Positions 44,279-53,345 of a stretch of DNA of 64,000 nucleotides are shown here, piece by piece. The position numbers were made by a program, and so were the translations under genes. Origin of the DNA: Tumebacillus lacus (GTDB lineage Bacteria > Bacillota > Bacilli > Tumebacillales > Tumebacillaceae); contig NZ_JAPMLT010000015.1 of NCBI RefSeq assembly GCF_026410385.1, positions 43,348-107,347 of the forward strand, written 5' to 3'. The notes beneath the pieces were generated by a model. That model was not told where the DNA came from and did not search any database. It was given only the letters and a program-made list of their open reading frames with translations. The stretch's first letter is position 1, and each line of letters begins with the position of its first letter.

Positions 44279-45288
44279 AAAAGATCCTCGTCACCGGGGC
44301 GGCCGGCTTCATCGGTTCCCATCTCAGCAAGCGATTGCTTTCGGAAGGCCATGAAGTCATCGGCCTCGACAACCTGAACGACTACTACGAAGTGACGCTC
44401 AAAGAAGCGCGCTTGAATCGACTGACCGGCGAACCGGGCTTCACCTTCTACCGCGCTTCGCTCGAAGACAACGACGCGGTCAAAGACATCTTTGCCAAAC
44501 ACCGGCCGCAGGTCGTGATCAACCTCGCGGCGCAGGCGGGCGTCCGCTACTCGCTGGAAAACCCGCGCGCCTACATCGACGCCAACGTGGTCGGCTACCT
44601 GAACATCCTCGAAGCCTGCCGCCACAACGGAGTGGAGCACCTGATCTACGCGTCCTCCTCCTCCGTCTACGGGGCCAACAAATCGATGCCGTTCTCCGTG
44701 CACGACAACGTCGACCATCCGCTCTCGCTGTATGCGGCGACCAAAAAGTCGAACGAGCTGATGGCGCACACCTACTCGCACCTGTTCGGACTGCCGACGA
44801 CCGGACTTCGCTTCTTTACCGTCTACGGGCCGTGGGGGCGGCCGGACATGGCGCTGTTCCTGTTCACCAAAAAGATTCTCAGCGGCGAGCCGATCCAAGT
44901 GTTCAACAACGGCCAGATGAAACGCGACTTCACCTTCGTCGACGACATCGTCGAAGGGATCGCCCGCCTCGTGCACAAACAGCCGGAGGGCAACCCGGAG
45001 TGGAGCGGCTTCGCACCCGACCCGGGCACGTCCTACGCACCCTACAAGATCTACAACATCGGCAACAACTCGCCGGTCGAACTGATGACCTACATCTCCA
45101 CGCTCGAAGACAAGCTCGGCGTGAAGGCGATTAAAGAGTTCCTGCCGATGCAAGCGGGCGACGTCCCGGAGACGTACGCTGACGTCGAGGATCTGATGCA
45201 GGCGGTCGGATTTGCGCCGAAGACATCGATTGAAGACGGGATCGGCCAGTTTGTTCAGTGGTATCGAGACTATTACGGGGTGAACTGA
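44266..45288 (+). CDS. CapI-like UDP-glucuronate/hexosamine 4-epimerase
   Basis: 340 residues from the ATG at 44266; the open frame extends far upstream inside the amidotransferase and is not used. Rossmann loop GAAGFIGSH, active-site SSSSVYG with YAATKKSNE, and [17 protein letters not shown] match CapI and related uronate epimerases very closely. Interconverts gluco and galacto forms of a UDP-uronic acid. Two bases before the UDP-sugar dehydrogenase gene. Confidence 0.9.
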   Translation: MAEIKKILVTGAAGFIGSHLSKRLLSEGHEVIGLDNLNDYYEVTLKEARLNRLTGEPGFTFYRASLEDNDAVKDIFAKHRPQVVINLAAQAGVRYSLENPRAYIDANVVGYLNILEACRHNGVEHLIYASSSSVYGANKSMPFSVHDNVDHPLSLYAATKKSNELMAHTYSHLFGLPTTGLRFFTVYGPWGRPDMALFLFTKKILSGEPIQVFNNGQMKRDFTFVDDIVEGIARLVHKQPEGNPEWSGFAPDPGTSYAPYKIYNIGNNSPVELMTYISTLEDKLGVKAIKEFLPMQAGDVPETYADVEDLMQAVGFAPKTSIEDGIGQFVQWYRDYYGVN

Positions 45289-45289
45289 C

Positions 45290-46567
45290 ATGAGAAAAAT
45301 CGGGGTAGTAGGACTGGGGTACGTCGGGTTGCCCGTCGCGGTCGCTTTCGGGCAAAGACACCGTGTCGTCGGCTTTGACATCAATCGCCACCGCATCGAA
45401 ACGCTGCTGGCAGGCATCGACTACACAGGGGAAACCACGGCGGAAGAACTCCAATCTGCCGACATCGACTATACGTATGAGCCGGAGCGTCTGGCCGATT
45501 GCGACTTTATCATCGTCGCCGTGCCGACCCCGGTCGACAACGCCAAACAGCCGGACTTCACCCCGCTGGTGAAGGCATCTGAGACGGTCGGCCGCCACAT
45601 GCGGGCCGGCACCATCGTCGTCTACGAATCGACCGTCTACCCGGGCGCGACCGAAGAAGTCTGCGTGCCGATTCTGGAAGCGTGCTCCGGTCTGAAAGCG
45701 GGCGTCGACTTCACCGTCGGCTACTCCCCGGAGCGGATCAACCCGGGCGACCACGAACACACCTTCCGCAACATCGTCAAAGTCGTCTCCGGCCAAGACG
45801 AGGACACGCTGTCTGTCGTCGCCGACGTTTACGGCTCGGTCGTCGACGCAGGCGTCTTCCGCGCCGCTTCGATCAAAGTGGCGGAGGCGGCCAAGGTCAT
45901 CGAGAACACGCAGCGCGACCTGAACATCGCGCTGATGAACGAGCTCGCTCTGATCTTCGACCGTCTGGAGATCGACACGGCCGACGTGCTGGCTGCGGCC
46001 GGCACCAAATGGAACTTCTTGAAATTCACCCCCGGACTCGTCGGCGGCCACTGCATCGGCGTCGATCCGTACTATCTGACGCACAAAGCGGAAAAAGTCG
46101 GCTACCACCCGCAGGTGATCCTCGCCGGCCGCCGCATCAACGACGGCATGGGCGCGTTCATCGCCACCTCGCTGGTCAAGCAGATGATCTTGCGGGGCGT
46201 GCCGATCCAAGGCTCCCGCGTCACCGTGCTCGGCCTGACGTTCAAAGAAAACGTGCCCGACCTGCGCAACTCCCGCGTGATCGACATCATCAACGAACTG
46301 CGAGAGTACGGCATCGACGTCCAAGTCACCGATGCGCTGGCCGACTTTGACGAAGCCCGTCACGAATACGGACTCGACCTGCTCACGCTCGAAGAGTTGC
46401 AACCGGCCGACGCCGTCGTGCTGGCCGTCCCGCACCGCGACTATCTCGATCACGGCTGGAGCCTGCTGAGCCGCCTGCTCAAAGACGGCGCCGGCATCGT
46501 CACCGACGTGAAAAGCGTGCTGAACCCGCAGGAGCGCCCGGACGAGATCGCGCTGTGGAGGCTGTAA
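45290..46567 (+). CDS. UDP-N-acetylhexosamine 6-dehydrogenase (TviB/WbpA-like)
   Basis: 425 residues. NAD loop GVVGLGYVGLP, the STVYPGATEEVC segment and catalytic Cys in PGLVGGHCIGVDPYYLTHKAE match the UDP-GlcNAc/GalNAc 6-dehydrogenase branch rather than the UDP-glucose one. It oxidises C6 to a carboxylate, giving the uronic acid that the neighbouring epimerase and amidotransferase could act on. Cytoplasmic. Confidence 0.9.
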   Translation: MRKIGVVGLGYVGLPVAVAFGQRHRVVGFDINRHRIETLLAGIDYTGETTAEELQSADIDYTYEPERLADCDFIIVAVPTPVDNAKQPDFTPLVKASETVGRHMRAGTIVVYESTVYPGATEEVCVPILEACSGLKAGVDFTVGYSPERINPGDHEHTFRNIVKVVSGQDEDTLSVVADVYGSVVDAGVFRAASIKVAEAAKVIENTQRDLNIALMNELALIFDRLEIDTADVLAAAGTKWNFLKFTPGLVGGHCIGVDPYYLTHKAEKVGYHPQVILAGRRINDGMGAFIATSLVKQMILRGVPIQGSRVTVLGLTFKENVPDLRNSRVIDIINELREYGIDVQVTDALADFDEARHEYGLDLLTLEELQPADAVVLAVPHRDYLDHGWSLLSRLLKDGAGIVTDVKSVLNPQERPDEIALWRL

Positions 46568-46571
46568 GATC

Positions 46572-47765
46572 ATGAAAAAAATCTTGCAGGTATGCGCGAT
46601 CGACGGATCGGCCGGCTCGTTGCTCCGTCCGCTGATCGAAGCCTCGATGGAGGCGGGCTATACCGTGCACACCGCCTGCAGCGACACGGGCAACATGCAG
46701 ACTCTGCGCGCGCAAGGCCTCGATCTCAAAGAGGTGCCCATCGCCCGCAAGATCTCGCCCAGGTCCAATCTGCTCTCGGTGTGGCACCTCTACCGCCTGA
46801 TGCGCCGTGAGCGCTACGACATCGTCCACGTCCATACCCCGGTCGCCGCTCTGCTCGGCCGGGTCGCCGCCAAACTGGCGCGCGTGCCGCACGTCATCTA
46901 CACGGCGCACGGGTTTTACTTCCATGAGGGCATGTCCAAACGCGCGTATTCCTTCTTTTACACGCTGGAAAAGCTGTTTGCCCGCTTCGCCACCGATTGG
47001 TTGTTGCTCCAAAGCCGCGAAGATTACGAACTCTGCCTGCGCGACGCCTTTATGAAAGACCAGGACCGCACGATCCATCTGAGCAACGGCACCGACATCT
47101 GGACCAAATTTCATCCGAATCAAGTCGCGCCGGAGACGCAAGACCGCCTGCGCGCCGAGTTTGGGATTGAAAAAGACGATCTCGTCTTCGCCTTTATCGG
47201 ACGATTGGTCGCGGAAAAAGGCATCTTTGAACTCCTCGAAGCGTTCAACCGCCTGCGTCAGACGCACGCGAACGCCAAACTGCTGGTGATCGGCGAAGGC
47301 AACAAAAGCGAGCGCGACACCGAGAGCGGCCAGCGACTGGAACGCCTGTTGCAAGAAGACGGCGTGATCGCCACCGGACTTCGCAAAGACGTGCCGGAAC
47401 TGCTCTCCCTGTGCGAGACGTTCGTCCTGCCGTCGTGGCGGGAAGGCTTGCCCCGCTCGATCATTGAAGCGATGGCGATGGGCAAAGCGATCATCGCCTC
47501 GAACATTCGCGGCTGCCGCGAAGAGGTATTTCCCGGGGAAAACGGCGATCTGCACGAAAAGGGCGACGCGGACGACCTCTTTGAAAAAATGATGCGTCTC
47601 GCAGACGACGCCGATCTGCGACGCCGCTACGGGCAGCGCAGCCGGGAGATCTGCGAGCAGTACTTCGACGAGCAAAAAGTGTTGCAGACGCAGTTGAACC
47701 TGTTCGATGCTCTGTGTAACGTGCGGCAAGGAGGGCAGGCCCATGTGGGTAAAACGACTGTTTGA
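46572..47765 (+). CDS. Glycosyltransferase family 4 (EpsD-like)
   Basis: 397 residues. VHVHTPVAALLGRVAAKL and YTAHGFYFHEG are typical of the EpsD/capsular GT4 group, and FIGRLVAEKGIFELLEAF plus WREGLPRSIIEAMAMGKAII complete the donor site. It probably adds an early sugar, since it sits directly before the priming transferase and overlaps it. Confidence 0.88.
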   Translation: MKKILQVCAIDGSAGSLLRPLIEASMEAGYTVHTACSDTGNMQTLRAQGLDLKEVPIARKISPRSNLLSVWHLYRLMRRERYDIVHVHTPVAALLGRVAAKLARVPHVIYTAHGFYFHEGMSKRAYSFFYTLEKLFARFATDWLLLQSREDYELCLRDAFMKDQDRTIHLSNGTDIWTKFHPNQVAPETQDRLRAEFGIEKDDLVFAFIGRLVAEKGIFELLEAFNRLRQTHANAKLLVIGEGNKSERDTESGQRLERLLQEDGVIATGLRKDVPELLSLCETFVLPSWREGLPRSIIEAMAMGKAIIASNIRGCREEVFPGENGDLHEKGDADDLFEKMMRLADDADLRRRYGQRSREICEQYFDEQKVLQTQLNLFDALCNVRQGGQAHVGKTTV

Positions 47766-48363
47766 TCTCTTCGTCGCGCTCGTCCTGCTGATCCCCGGAC
47801 TGCCGATGATGGCGGTGGTCGCCGTGCTGATCCGGTTAAACACCGGTGAGCAAGCGACGTTCACCCAGCAGCGCATCGGCTACCGGGGACAGGTGTTTAC
47901 GATCTACAAGTTTCGGACGATGAACAACGCCCGCGATGAAAACGGCGAGTTGCTCTCCGACGACGAGCGGTTGACGCCGCTCGGCCGGGTGCTGCGCAAG
48001 CTCTCCCTCGACGAACTGCCGCAGCTCTTCAACATCTTGAAGGGCGAGATGAGCCTCGTCGGACCGCGGCCGCTCCTGATCAAATACATGCCGTTCTACA
48101 CCGAGCGCGAACAGCTCCGCCACACCGTCCGTCCCGGCATCACCGGGCTGGCACAGGTCAACGGCCGCAACACGCTCGGCTGGAACCAGCGTCTGGAATA
48201 CGATGCGCAGTACGTGGAGAACTGGAGCCTGTGGCTCGATATTAAAATTCTCTGGCTGACTGTGGAAAAGGTGATCAAGCGCGACGGCGTGATCGAAGCG
48301 CCCGACACGGCGGTCAACATGTATGACCTCGACATCGAACGGGGAGGGGGACTCTCGCAATGA
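47743..48363 (+). CDS. Undecaprenyl-phosphate phosphosugar transferase (EpsL/PglC-like)
   Basis: 206 residues from the ATG at 47743 with AAGGAGGG. One N-terminal membrane segment, then the conserved core: FTIYKFRTMNNA, KLSLDELPQLFNILKGEMSLVGPRP and PGITGLAQVNGRN. It is the short, monotopic PglC/EpsL form. It starts each repeat unit by moving a phospho-sugar to the lipid carrier. With the CapD, DegT and acetyltransferase genes it suggests a bacillosamine-type first sugar. Confidence 0.92.
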   Translation: MWVKRLFDLFVALVLLIPGLPMMAVVAVLIRLNTGEQATFTQQRIGYRGQVFTIYKFRTMNNARDENGELLSDDERLTPLGRVLRKLSLDELPQLFNILKGEMSLVGPRPLLIKYMPFYTEREQLRHTVRPGITGLAQVNGRNTLGWNQRLEYDAQYVENWSLWLDIKILWLTVEKVIKRDGVIEAPDTAVNMYDLDIERGGGLSQ

Positions 48364-49151
48364 ACGGAGACATCACGATTCGCTTGATTCGCCCGGACGA
48401 AGCCGAGCGCGTGTACGACCTGATCCTTGGCGGCATGCACGAGGAAAACGTCCCGCTGACGATCTACAACAGCGGCGGATTTGCCCTTTATTTGCAAAGT
48501 CTGCTCTCCCTGCCGCAGCCGTTTCGCGAGGCGTGGTACTTCGGGGCCGAGATGGACGGCGAGTTGATCGGCATGTGCGAGTGGCGCGTGCATCACGACG
48601 CGGTCTACTGGAACAACATCTACCTCGACCCGAAGGTGCGCAGCGCCGGCCTTGGCCGCCGACTGTTCGCCACCGGGATCGAGTTGGCACGAACATTTGG
48701 CATTGAGCAACTGCTGCTCGACGTGTTCGACTCCAAATCGCGTCCGCGCGTCTGGTACGAGGAGATGGGATTTGTCGCGTACCAAGAGATGATCTGGCTG
48801 AAGGGAATCAATCCCGCAGACCCGCAAGAAGGCGGGATGACGGTGCTCAATTTCCCGCAGGCGCAGTCGAATCAGGACGCGTTCGGGTTTTCCATGCTGG
48901 AGATCCGCACCGAGCAGGGCACCTACAGCGTTGGTCGGCTCAGTGACCGCTACTACCGTCTGAACAGCGTTGCCGCCTATCGCGATGAGGCGTTGTTGGC
49001 GGGACTGAAGGCTCTCGACCCGGAGCGGCAACTGCTCGTCGTCTGCCCGGAAGAAGAGGGACTGCGACTGACCGATCTGTCTGTCGCGTGTCACAGCACG
49101 AAAATGAGAGTGGACGATCCGGAGGCGAAGGCATGGAAAGCAACTTTGTAA
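48360..49151 (+). CDS. GNAT-family acetyltransferase with extra C-terminal domain
   Basis: 263 residues, start in an ATGA overlap behind GGGGAGGGGG. Residues 1-150 are a GNAT fold with acetyl-CoA loop AGLGRRLFATG. Residues ~160-263 are an additional domain I do not recognise. By position it could N-acetylate the 4-amino sugar made by the DegT and CapD-like enzymes. Classical pathways use a left-handed beta-helix enzyme (PglD/EpsM) for that step, and none is present here. Confidence 0.8.
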   Translation: MNGDITIRLIRPDEAERVYDLILGGMHEENVPLTIYNSGGFALYLQSLLSLPQPFREAWYFGAEMDGELIGMCEWRVHHDAVYWNNIYLDPKVRSAGLGRRLFATGIELARTFGIEQLLLDVFDSKSRPRVWYEEMGFVAYQEMIWLKGINPADPQEGGMTVLNFPQAQSNQDAFGFSMLEIRTEQGTYSVGRLSDRYYRLNSVAAYRDEALLAGLKALDPERQLLVVCPEEEGLRLTDLSVACHSTKMRVDDPEAKAWKATL

Positions 49152-50170
49152 TCTTGACAGCTGCCGACGACTGGACGCCGTATCTCGAACGATTTTCCGG
49201 CCTTGACGTCTACTACTCCCGCGAGTACGCGATGATGTTTGCAGAGATGGAGCCGGGTGTGGCGGAGGCGGCGTACTACGAGGATGAGGAGACCCGCATT
49301 TTCTACCCGTATATCAAGCGGGAGATCCCGCTGTTTGCGGGAGCCGGGTACGACATCGTCACCCCGTACGGCTACGGCGGCCCGCATCTGGAAGGCAACG
49401 ACGACAGCATCGTGCCGTTTTATGAAAAGTTTCGCGCCTATTGCTTGTCGCAGCGGATCGTCACGGAGACGGTGCGGCTGCATCCGGTGCTCGGCAACGA
49501 ACGCTACCTCGACCGCGTGCTCGACGTCGGCTACATCCGCAAGACGACCGGGGTCAAACTCGGCCGTCCGTATGAGGAAGTCCGCCGAGACTACTCGTCG
49601 ATGACCGACCGCAACATCAAAAAGGCAGAAAAGCTCGGCCTCGAATGCGTCGTCGGCGGCCCGGAGGATCTTGATCGGTTTCTTGAACTGTACGTCGAGA
49701 CGATGGACCGTAACGATGCGCTCGATCTGTATTATTTTGACCGCGAGTATTTTGTTCGGCAGATGACTCCGACGCCGCTCTGCGAGAGTCGGCTGCTGTT
49801 CGTCCTCCACGAAGGGCAGTACATCGCCGGGGTGATCCTGATGCTCGGCCAGCGGTTCGCGCACTACCACCTCGGGGCATCGAGCACGGCGCATCTGCAC
49901 CTGCGTCCGAACAACTTGCTGTTCGACCGGATGGTGCGCGAGGCGTTGGCACACGGGTCCGAGGTGTTGCACTTGGGCGGCGGCTACCGCGAAGACGACG
50001 GGCTGTTTGCTTTCAAAGCGTCGTTCACCGGCGGCCATCACTACCGGTATCACATCGGCAAAAACATTTATGACCGCGAGCTGTACGAGCAGCTCACTGA
50101 ACGGGCACGCGCGATCGGACCGCTGAACGAGGGATATTTCCCGCTGTACAGAGGCATCGTCACCGCCTGA
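49133..50170 (+). CDS. FemAB/GNAT_6-like acyltransferase
   Basis: 345 residues from the ATG at 49133 after GGAGGCGA; it overlaps the previous gene by 19 bases. Two GNAT-like halves with the C-terminal block HYHLGASSTAHLHLRPNNLL and LHLGGGYREDDGLFAFK are characteristic of FemAB-related proteins in polysaccharide loci. These are thought to add an acyl or amino-acyl group. Substrate unknown; a decoration of an amino sugar in the repeat unit is likely. Confidence 0.82.
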   Translation: MESNFVILTAADDWTPYLERFSGLDVYYSREYAMMFAEMEPGVAEAAYYEDEETRIFYPYIKREIPLFAGAGYDIVTPYGYGGPHLEGNDDSIVPFYEKFRAYCLSQRIVTETVRLHPVLGNERYLDRVLDVGYIRKTTGVKLGRPYEEVRRDYSSMTDRNIKKAEKLGLECVVGGPEDLDRFLELYVETMDRNDALDLYYFDREYFVRQMTPTPLCESRLLFVLHEGQYIAGVILMLGQRFAHYHLGASSTAHLHLRPNNLLFDRMVREALAHGSEVLHLGGGYREDDGLFAFKASFTGGHHYRYHIGKNIYDRELYEQLTERARAIGPLNEGYFPLYRGIVTA

Positions 50171-50190
50171 CGAACGAGAGGGGTATGCAC

Positions 50191-51309
50191 ATGATTCCGC
50201 TGTCTGGACCAGATTTGACCCAACGGGAAAAAGACCTCGTGCTGGAAGTGCTCGATTCGGGCATTCTCGGTCTGGGTCCGAAGATGAAGCAATTTGAAGA
50301 AGCGATGGCCGCCTACGTCGGGGCCAAATACGCGATCTCCTGCAACAGCGGGACGAGCGGCCTGCACATGATCGTCCACGCGATGGGCATCAAAGACGGC
50401 GATGAAGTGATCACCACGCCGTTCTCGTTCGTGGCGTCGAGCAACTGCATCCTGTTCGAGCGGGCCAAACCGGTCTTTGTCGACATCGACGAGAACACGT
50501 ACAACATGGACATCGCGCAGATCGAAGCGGCGATCACGCCCCGCACCAAGGCGATCCTGCCGGTGCATGTGTTCGGTCAGCCTGTCAACATGGACGAGAT
50601 CCGCGCTTTGGCGACCAAGCACAACCTGCGGGTGATCGAAGACTCCTGTGAAGCGATCGGCGCCAAATGGAACGGCGAGCCGGTCGGCATCCTCGGCGAC
50701 GCCGGCGTGTTTGCTTTCTATCCGAACAAGCAGATGACCACCGGCGAAGGCGGCATCATCGTCACCAATGACGACGAGATCGCAGATCTCTGCTACTCGC
50801 TGCGCAACCAAGGACGCGGCGAAGACGGCCTCTGGCTGTCCCATGTGCGCCTTGGCTTCAACTATCGCATGGACGAGCTGTCGGCCGCACTCGGTGTGGC
50901 ACAGTTGGAGCGCATCGACGAGATCTTGGCGGCCCGCACGCGGGTGGCCGACCTCTATCTGGAAAAATTCCGCGCGGTCGACGGCGTGATCTTGCCGGAG
51001 ATCGACCCGCGCGCACAGATGAGCTGGTTTGTGTTTGTCATTCGTTTTGCGGAGGGGTTGAACCGCGACCGGATCATGCAGCGGTTGTCGGAGCGCGGCA
51101 TCGGGTGCCGCCCGTATTTCACGCCGATTCATCTGCAGCCGTTCTATATCGAACAGTTCGGCTACCAGCCGGGGGATTTCCCGGTGACCGAGCGCGTCGC
51201 AAACGGCACGCTGGCGATTCCGTTCTTCAATCGCTTGACCGAAGAGCAGATCGACGAAGTGGTGCAAGCGGTGCAAGAAGAGATCGCGCGTGATCGCGCT
51301 GAGAACTAA
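50191..51309 (+). CDS. DegT/DnrJ/EryC1-family sugar aminotransferase (EpsN/PglE-like)
   Basis: 372 residues from the ATG at 50191, 7 bases after GAGAGGGG; the ATG at 50185 is too close to it. Lys180 in FYPNKQMTTGEGG should bind PLP. NSGTSGLHMI and EDSCEAIGAKW are family motifs. It converts a 4-keto nucleotide sugar to the 4-amino form; the dehydratase that makes such ketosugars is encoded next. Confidence 0.92.
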   Translation: MIPLSGPDLTQREKDLVLEVLDSGILGLGPKMKQFEEAMAAYVGAKYAISCNSGTSGLHMIVHAMGIKDGDEVITTPFSFVASSNCILFERAKPVFVDIDENTYNMDIAQIEAAITPRTKAILPVHVFGQPVNMDEIRALATKHNLRVIEDSCEAIGAKWNGEPVGILGDAGVFAFYPNKQMTTGEGGIIVTNDDEIADLCYSLRNQGRGEDGLWLSHVRLGFNYRMDELSAALGVAQLERIDEILAARTRVADLYLEKFRAVDGVILPEIDPRAQMSWFVFVIRFAEGLNRDRIMQRLSERGIGCRPYFTPIHLQPFYIEQFGYQPGDFPVTERVANGTLAIPFFNRLTEEQIDEVVQAVQEEIARDRAEN

Positions 51310-51348
51310 GAAGGTGCGAGGGGAATTTTGGCAGGGGGGTATGGGGGA

Positions 51349-53298
51349 GTGAACGTAAAGATTCGTCAACGCATGTTGGTGCTGGCCATTCTGGACGGGG
51401 TTATCATCGCGTCGGCTGTCGTATTGGCCTATCTGTTGCGATTCGATTTTCAGATCGTCTCGCCGTATGTGGAACTTTTACCGTACATCATCTGGCTGTA
51501 TATGGGCTGCACGCTGCTGACTTACCGCTTTTGGAACATGTATCGCCGCGTGTGGCAATACGCCAGTCTCCGCGAGTTGATGGCGATCCTCAAAGCGACG
51601 ACGACAGCGGCCGTCGTGTTTGTCCTTCTTGATTTCATCATCGATTTGTTTGTGCCGGGGTACATCGTGCCGCGTTCCATCGCCATGATGGCATGGGCGT
51701 TCACGGTGCTCGGCGTCGGCGGTTCCCGCTTTGCATGGCGCATGTTCCGCGATTCCTACTTTGAAGCGCGGCTCAAGATCCAGCCGCATCAGCAGCGCAC
51801 GCTGATCATCGGGGCGGGCTACGCAGGTGCGCTGGTGGCCAAAGAATTGCTGCGCAAACAGGAATCCGATCTGTATCCGGTGGCCTTTATCGACGATGAT
51901 GCGATGAAACTGCGTCGGGAGATCATGGGCTTGCCGGTCGTCGGGGGACGCGACAAGATCCATGAAGCGGTGGAAGACCTGCACATCGGCACGATCCTCG
52001 TCGCGATGCCGTCGATGTCCAAGGCGGAAGTCGCCAAAGTGCTCGACATCTGCAAGACGACCAGAGCCAACATCCGCATCCTGCCGGCCGTCTCCGACTT
52101 TGTCACCGGCAAAGTGTCGATGGGGAAGATCCGCGAAGTGCGGGTCGAGGACTTGCTGGGACGCGACCCGGTCAACGTCGACCTGGAAGGCGTCGCCAAC
52201 TATGTCAGCGACCAAGTGGTGCTGGTCACGGGCGCAGGCGGTTCGATCGGCTCGGAGCTGTGCCGTCAGATCTCGCCGTTCCGCCCGTCTCGATTGATCC
52301 TGCTCGGACATGGTGAAAATTCGATCTACGAGATCGAACTGGAACTGCGGGGGCTGTTCCCGGACGTGCCGCTGGAGACGATCATCGCCGACGTGCAAGA
52401 CCGCAATCGGATGGAGGAAGTGTTCGATCACTATCGTCCGGCGGTGGTGTTCCACGCAGCGGCGCACAAACACGTGCCGCTGATGGAGCGCAACCCGGCG
52501 GAAGCGGTGCGCAACAACGTGCAAGGCACGCGCAACGTCGCCGAGTGCGCGCATCGCTATCACGCGTCGCACTTTGTGCTGATCTCTTCGGACAAAGCGG
52601 TCAACCCGACCTCGGTGATGGGGGTCACCAAGCGGGTTGCCGAGATGATCGTCCAAGGGCTCGGCCGCACGTCGAAAACCAAGTTTGTCGCCGTACGTTT
52701 TGGCAACGTGCTCGGCAGCCGGGGCAGCGTGATCCCGGTGTTCAAGCGGCAGATCGCGGCCGGCGGCCCGGTGACGATCACGCACCCGGACATGGTGCGC
52801 TACTTCATGACGATCCCGGAAGCGGTGCAACTGGTCATTCAGGCCGGTGCACTGGCGCAGGGCGGCGAGATCTTCATCCTCGACATGGGTGAGCCGGTGA
52901 AGATCATGAATCTCGCCCGCGACCTGATCCGCCTGTCCGGGTTCGACCCGGACAAAGACATCCGCATCGTCTGCACCGGCATCCGGCCGGGGGAGAAGCT
53001 GTTTGAGGAGATTCTGACCAACGAGGAAGGGATCACCGCGACGATGCACAACCGGATCTTTGTCGGGCAGCCGCTGGACTTCTCGCTGGACGAACTGCAC
53101 CGCATCGTGCAACGACTCGAGATGACGGCGAATCAACCGGAGATCGCCCGCCGCGAACTGCGGATACGCGAATTGCTCCTGCAGGCGGTGCCGACGTATC
53201 AATGGGCGCCGGAGGAGAACAAAGCGTCGGCGCAGGTTGCGGCGTTGGAGATCAAAAAATCGTTGAACGAAGTGGCTGTGGCCGCGATCAAAGAGTAA
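51349..53298 (+). CDS. CapD/PglF/EpsC-like membrane UDP-sugar 4,6-dehydratase
   Basis: 649 residues from a GTG; a TTG at 51328 in frame is an alternative. Four N-terminal membrane helices, a CoA-binding-like Rossmann region with IIGAGYAGALVAKEL, then a dehydratase domain with VTGAGGSIGSELCRQI and SSDKAVNPTSVMGVTKR. This is the long membrane form that converts UDP-GlcNAc to a 4-keto-6-deoxy sugar. It ends the polysaccharide operon before a strong terminator. Confidence 0.92.
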   Translation: MNVKIRQRMLVLAILDGVIIASAVVLAYLLRFDFQIVSPYVELLPYIIWLYMGCTLLTYRFWNMYRRVWQYASLRELMAILKATTTAAVVFVLLDFIIDLFVPGYIVPRSIAMMAWAFTVLGVGGSRFAWRMFRDSYFEARLKIQPHQQRTLIIGAGYAGALVAKELLRKQESDLYPVAFIDDDAMKLRREIMGLPVVGGRDKIHEAVEDLHIGTILVAMPSMSKAEVAKVLDICKTTRANIRILPAVSDFVTGKVSMGKIREVRVEDLLGRDPVNVDLEGVANYVSDQVVLVTGAGGSIGSELCRQISPFRPSRLILLGHGENSIYEIELELRGLFPDVPLETIIADVQDRNRMEEVFDHYRPAVVFHAAAHKHVPLMERNPAEAVRNNVQGTRNVAECAHRYHASHFVLISSDKAVNPTSVMGVTKRVAEMIVQGLGRTSKTKFVAVRFGNVLGSRGSVIPVFKRQIAAGGPVTITHPDMVRYFMTIPEAVQLVIQAGALAQGGEIFILDMGEPVKIMNLARDLIRLSGFDPDKDIRIVCTGIRPGEKLFEEILTNEEGITATMHNRIFVGQPLDFSLDELHRIVQRLEMTANQPEIARRELRIRELLLQAVPTYQWAPEENKASAQVAALEIKKSLNEVAVAAIKE

Positions 53299-53300
53299 AA

Positions 53301-53337
53301 AGAAAACCGCCTCTCGCGATGAGAGGCGGTTTTTTTC
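53301..53337. terminator. Bidirectional terminator after the polysaccharide operon
   Basis: AAACCGCCTCTC pairs with GAGAGGCGGTTT around GCGAT, with T runs on both strands. Confidence 0.9.
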
Positions 53338-53345
53338 ATGTGCGA

